64,000 nucleotides of DNA, taken from contig CM074855.1 of assembly GCA_037501455.1 (NCBI GenBank), positions 34,257,001 through 34,321,000 of the forward strand, in the 5' to 3' direction. The notes beneath the pieces are model-generated. The model searched no databases and was not told the origin of the DNA. It saw only the letters and a list, made by a program, of their open reading frames with translations. Of this stretch, positions 60,601 through 64,000 are shown one piece after another (position 1 is the first letter of the stretch; every line of letters begins with the position of its first letter). Made by a program: the position numbers and the translations under genes. The stretch comes from Lantana camara (lineage: Eukaryota > Streptophyta > Magnoliopsida > Lamiales > Verbenaceae).

Positions 60601-62210
60601 TTAAATACCATCCCGGGAAAGCCAATGTGGTCGCCGATGCACTTAGCAGGAAGGCGAGTGTATCGAGTTTGGAAATAAAGGAAAGTAAAGAAGTTGCCCC
60701 GATTGTGTTACGGGCTCGGGTTTCTAATATCACAATTCAGCCGGAATTGAAGAATCAGTTATTTGAGGCTCAGAGTAAGGATCCGGAAGTACAGAGGCTT
60801 GCAAGTAAAGCTAAGGATGACCCGGAGAGTCCATTTGGGTTTGATGAGACTGGATTGCTTCGATTTAAAAACAGAGTAGTAGTACCTGAAGAATTGAGAC
60901 GGGTCCTACTCGAGGAAGCTCACAAGTCAGCCTACTCGATCCACCCAGGAGGAAACAAGATGTATAAGGATTTGAAGCAATTTTATTGGTGGAACGGGTT
61001 GAAGAGGGACGTGGCAGAGTATGTGAAACATTGCCTGACTTGTCAGAAAGTGAAAGCTGAGCACCAAAAACCCGCGGGACTTCTACAACCGTTACCTATC
61101 CCCGAATGAAAGTGGGAACAAGTAACTATGGACTTTGTTTCTGGATTACCGAAGGTTAAAGGCGGGTTTGATGGTATTTGGGTGATCGTGGATAGATTTA
61201 CAAAGTCTGCTCACTTTCTACCGGTCCGGATGTCCTATAAGATCCCGAAGTTGGCTGAGATCTATAACAGAGAGATTATTCGACTTCATGGTATTCCGGT
61301 GAGCATAGTATCGGATCGAGACCCGAGGTTTACTTCGAAGTTGTGGCAAGAATTACAGGCTGTCTTGGGAACGAAGCTTAAGTTCAGTACAGCATTTCAC
61401 CCTCAAACAGACGGCCAAACTGAAAGATTAATCAGATATTTGGAAGATCTTCTTCGGGCTTGCGCGATGGATTTTCAGAACTCGTGGTCAGAGCAGCTTC
61501 CCTTGATCGAGTTTGCTTATAATAACAGCTTTCAGGCTTCGATAGGGATGGCTCCTTACGAGTTACTTTATGGAAGAAAGTGCCGATCCCCGTTGTTTTT
61601 CGATTTGGAAGAATGGAAATGGTCGAAACAGGAAGGGGTAAAGAGAGGTGAAAGATTCGAAAGGCCTTCCAAAGTCGTTCAGGCTATGATTGAGAAAGTT
61701 CAAGTGATTCAACAACGGATGAAAGCCGCGCAAGATAGACAGAAGAGCTATGCAGATAAACGCCGAAGGGATCTAGAATTTGAAGTTGGTGACCGGGTAT
61801 TCCTGAAGGTGTCACCAAGGAAAGGTTTCACCCGGATCGGGAGAGGAGGAAAGCTTAATCCTCGCTATTTAGGTCCGTTCGAGATTCTTGAAAGAATAGG
61901 CGAGGTAGCCTATCGACTGGACCTACCACCGAGTCTTACGGGGATTCACAATGTGTTTCATGTTTCGCAACTAAGGAAATATTACCCCGATGAAACTACG
62001 ATTCTCCCCGTGGAAGAAGTTGAACTGGAACCGAATTTGACATTTATTCAGAGGCCGGTTAAGATTATGGATCGGAAATTTCAGGAATTGAGAAACCGGA
62101 GAATTCCCATGGTTAAGGTGTTGTGGAGAAGCGACAAGACCGAGGAAGCCACGTGGGAAACCGAGGATAAAATGAAACGGTTCCACCCGGAGTTGTTCGA
62201 GCAGGACTAG
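57681..62210 (+). pseudogene. gag-pol: E gag-pol polyprotein, 1509 codons with a single nonsense codon
   Basis: The ATG at 57681 follows TAATTTCAG. Gag has a His/Arg-rich start, the Retrotrans_gag core (about residues 95-200; GEAYSWWES) and two CX2CX4HX4C knuckles (first Cys at residues 318 and 338). Protease has its Asp at 404 (DPGATHSF). RT has DYRELNRM and FIDD (734-735). RNase H has Asp 881 (TDASKEG) and Glu 918. Integrase has EAH, SIH and HCLTC, then the core (VIVDRFTKS, VSDRDPRF, FHPQTDGQTERL). A chromodomain-like tail (IPMVKVLWRSDKTEEATWETEDK) ends at 62210. The only lesion is TGA at 61107-61109, between the zinc and catalytic parts of integrase, where A has TGG (Trp). Chromodomain tails direct chromovirus integration toward heterochromatin, which fits this setting. 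Confidence 0.97.
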
Positions 62211-62234
62211 AGAATCTGGGGACCAGATTCTTCT

Positions 62235-62248
62235 AAGGGGGGGAGAGT
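62235..62248 (+). other. E polypurine tract
   Basis: AAGGGGGGGAGAGT lies directly before the 3' LTR. Confidence 0.9.
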
Positions 62249-64000
62249 TGTAACGCCCCAGTTTCCGGATGAACAGGTAAGCACGCCACGTGTGAGTTTG
62301 AGCGTAGGTTTTATTTTATTTCTTTTAATTTCATAATATACTACGTGGCATTTCATATTTTTATAGAATTCATGAAACATTGTTTATATCAATTATATGA
62401 TCTTATATCATTCATAATATTATTTCATGACTCGGAAAATATTTCTTGCATGAAAACCATTACCGAGAGTGATAAAATTACCAAATTGTCCCTAGTTAAA
62501 TATTCTCAAATATTAGGGACTCAATTGCATACACTTGTAAGGACCAAATGGAGCATATTTTAAATTGGGGCATATCTAATTGTATAACTTAAAGACTTCA
62601 AGGTTTAATTGGCAATTTGGCAAAATTCACAAAAATCAAGAGATGAATCACGTTAATCATCTCTTGGCTTCCATGAGATCATTTCATCCAAAGTTTGCCA
62701 AACATATCCATCTCTCTCGGTATTTCAAGAAGAGGAAAGGGAAGAAGATAATTTTCTATCAATCATCAAGATTTCAAGAAGTGTTTCAAAGAATTGGAAG
62801 TCATCATCATCATCTTCATCTACCTTCTCCATTTCTTTCATTTTCAAGGTCACGAGGGCGTGGACGAGGAGCAAGCTCCTTAGAACGCTACTTTATCTTA
62901 TTTTGCAAGAAAGGTGAGGTTTTGTTTTGGTAAAATGAACCCTACCACCCGTACGTGCTAGTTTTCGGCCAAAACCTATTATAATTATAACCGTTTTCAA
63001 AGTAATAAACATTTCAAGCAAGAATGTATCGATTGTCATGATTTTCAATGCATGTTGGCGAGTACATGATTGCACGTGGGCCCGAGGGTAATTCTTGAGC
63101 CAACCGGGAAAGCAAGGGCTGACGGGTAACTCCTGAATTAACCTCACATTGTTGGGATCACCCCCGAAGCCACTAGGAGATTAGTGGTGGAAGGAGTTCC
63201 GTGTCTAGAGGGTCATGTCCTCTACACACACCATGTCGTGGATAGTCGAGCCTTGCAAACTCGCTATCACCCGGAGGAAGAAGGAGACTGGGGATTAATC
63301 CGGAATGTCGGGTTATCCTCGGGTTATTGCATGTTTTCAAGTATGAAATTGTCTATGTGAGCACTAAGCGAATTGCATGATCACTTATTTATCAAGCAAG
63401 CAAGCATGATCACGTATTGTTCACGATTGGGAGTTCGGTTGGAGATTGCCCTTACTCGCCGGGGCCACATGTTCATGATATTGACAAGATTGATTAATTA
63501 AACGTGTTAAAATGGATAGTTGTAATCTCGGGCCAAGGATGAGATTTCTTGAACTATATAATTATGGTTTTCTAAAGGTCTTTACCCGAGGCTACAACTT
63601 GCATGTGACGTGTGTTATATATATTTATTGCCCCTCACTCAGTCTTCGGTAGACTGATACTTCACTTTTCAGGTACCTTTTGAGCGTGGTTGTGCTAGGC
63701 GGGAGTTGGTCGAGTCTTGCATTCCCACGAGTCTAGTTTCATACCTTTCATGTACAGTACTTGGAGACATTTCATGTTATGGATTGATATTAGTATTTTG
63801 GATTCACGGTTATGTATATTATTAATAGACCCTAATGTAGTGACAGTAAATGGTACCTATATGTATCTATGGAATAAATATGGTACCTATATCTATATAT
63901 GAATGACTTGATTGCTTCCGCTTTTCTATTCATGTTTGTTTGATTATGTTGGGGAGAGTGTCCCGCCTAGAGCGCCGTTTTGTTGTCACCCGTTCGCTGT
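62249..64000 (+). repeat. E 3' LTR (first 1752 of 1842 bp)
   Basis: It matches 55585-57336 except at 63368 and 63975. The intron-less junction is at 62848/62849 and the hairpin at 63238-63270. The window ends about 90 bases before the LTR end. Confidence 0.96.

Larger units (their letters stand above)
55585..64000 (+). mobile_element. Element E: young Ty3/gypsy chromovirus-like retrotransposon, 3' end outside window
   Basis: The 5' LTR (55585-57426), primer binding site, gag-pol, polypurine tract and 1752 bases of the 3' LTR are present. tggcg (55580-55584) should be the target duplication; its partner lies past the window. LTR copies differ at two positions seen by eye (56704/63368 and 57311/63975), so insertion was very recent. 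Confidence 0.96.

Overview
This window is plant nuclear heterochromatin built almost entirely of nested LTR retrotransposons. I see no host gene, rRNA gene or tRNA gene. A plant origin follows from the long (1.8-3.6 kb) gypsy LTRs with chromovirus-type gag-pol, the primer binding sites matching plant initiator tRNA-Met, a plant-type Ty1/copia element and a hAT-like miniature DNA transposon. The species cannot be named from the sequence; a eudicot is only a guess.

Layout, reconstructed from LTR ends, target-site duplications (TSDs) and resumption of interrupted homology. D (1-6158, minus strand) is a Ty3/gypsy element running off the left edge; it sits in the 3' LTR of C. C (minus strand, outer span 6159-40880) is an old, largely deleted gypsy element with 3.4-kb LTRs. 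It holds A (11236-21011, plus strand, TSD caaca/caata), B (21049-33824, plus strand, TSD ggggc/gggtc, inserted into C's primer binding site) and solo LTR I in its 5' LTR (35016-38624, TSD gcaaa). B's 3' LTR holds solo LTR H (28443-31285, minus strand, TSD tgatt). From 40881 to 42681 lie older scraps: a Tat-like LTR piece, a 905-bp hAT-like element (TSD caccttgc/caccttgt), a copia LTR piece and a TRIM-like LTR start. From 42687 an A-like gypsy LTR (F) is split by the complete copia element G (43278-53393, minus strand, TSD acatg). Near its 3' end F is cut by E (55585 to beyond 64000, plus strand), the youngest element: its LTRs show two differences in 1752 aligned bases and its gag-pol has one nonsense codon.

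The gypsy pol ORFs encode gag with zinc knuckles, protease (DPGATHSF), reverse transcriptase (FIDD), RNase H, integrase and a C-terminal chromodomain-like tail, as in the Tekay/Del chromovirus group. All copies carry stops or frameshifts.

The most interesting signal is in the LTRs. (1) Each of six related gypsy LTR families (A, B, C, F, H, I) has a GT...AG segment of about 0.8-1.4 kb that looks like an intron. Young element E lacks exactly this segment, its flanks joined at the predicted exon-exon junction. (2) Inside that segment, usually about 360-475 nt from the donor, every family has a cluster of 3-6 near-palindromes with a shared CGSSCG core but different arms per family. (3) Further 3', five families plus E carry a hairpin with compensatory base changes. 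I know of no description of this combination; it needs database checks.
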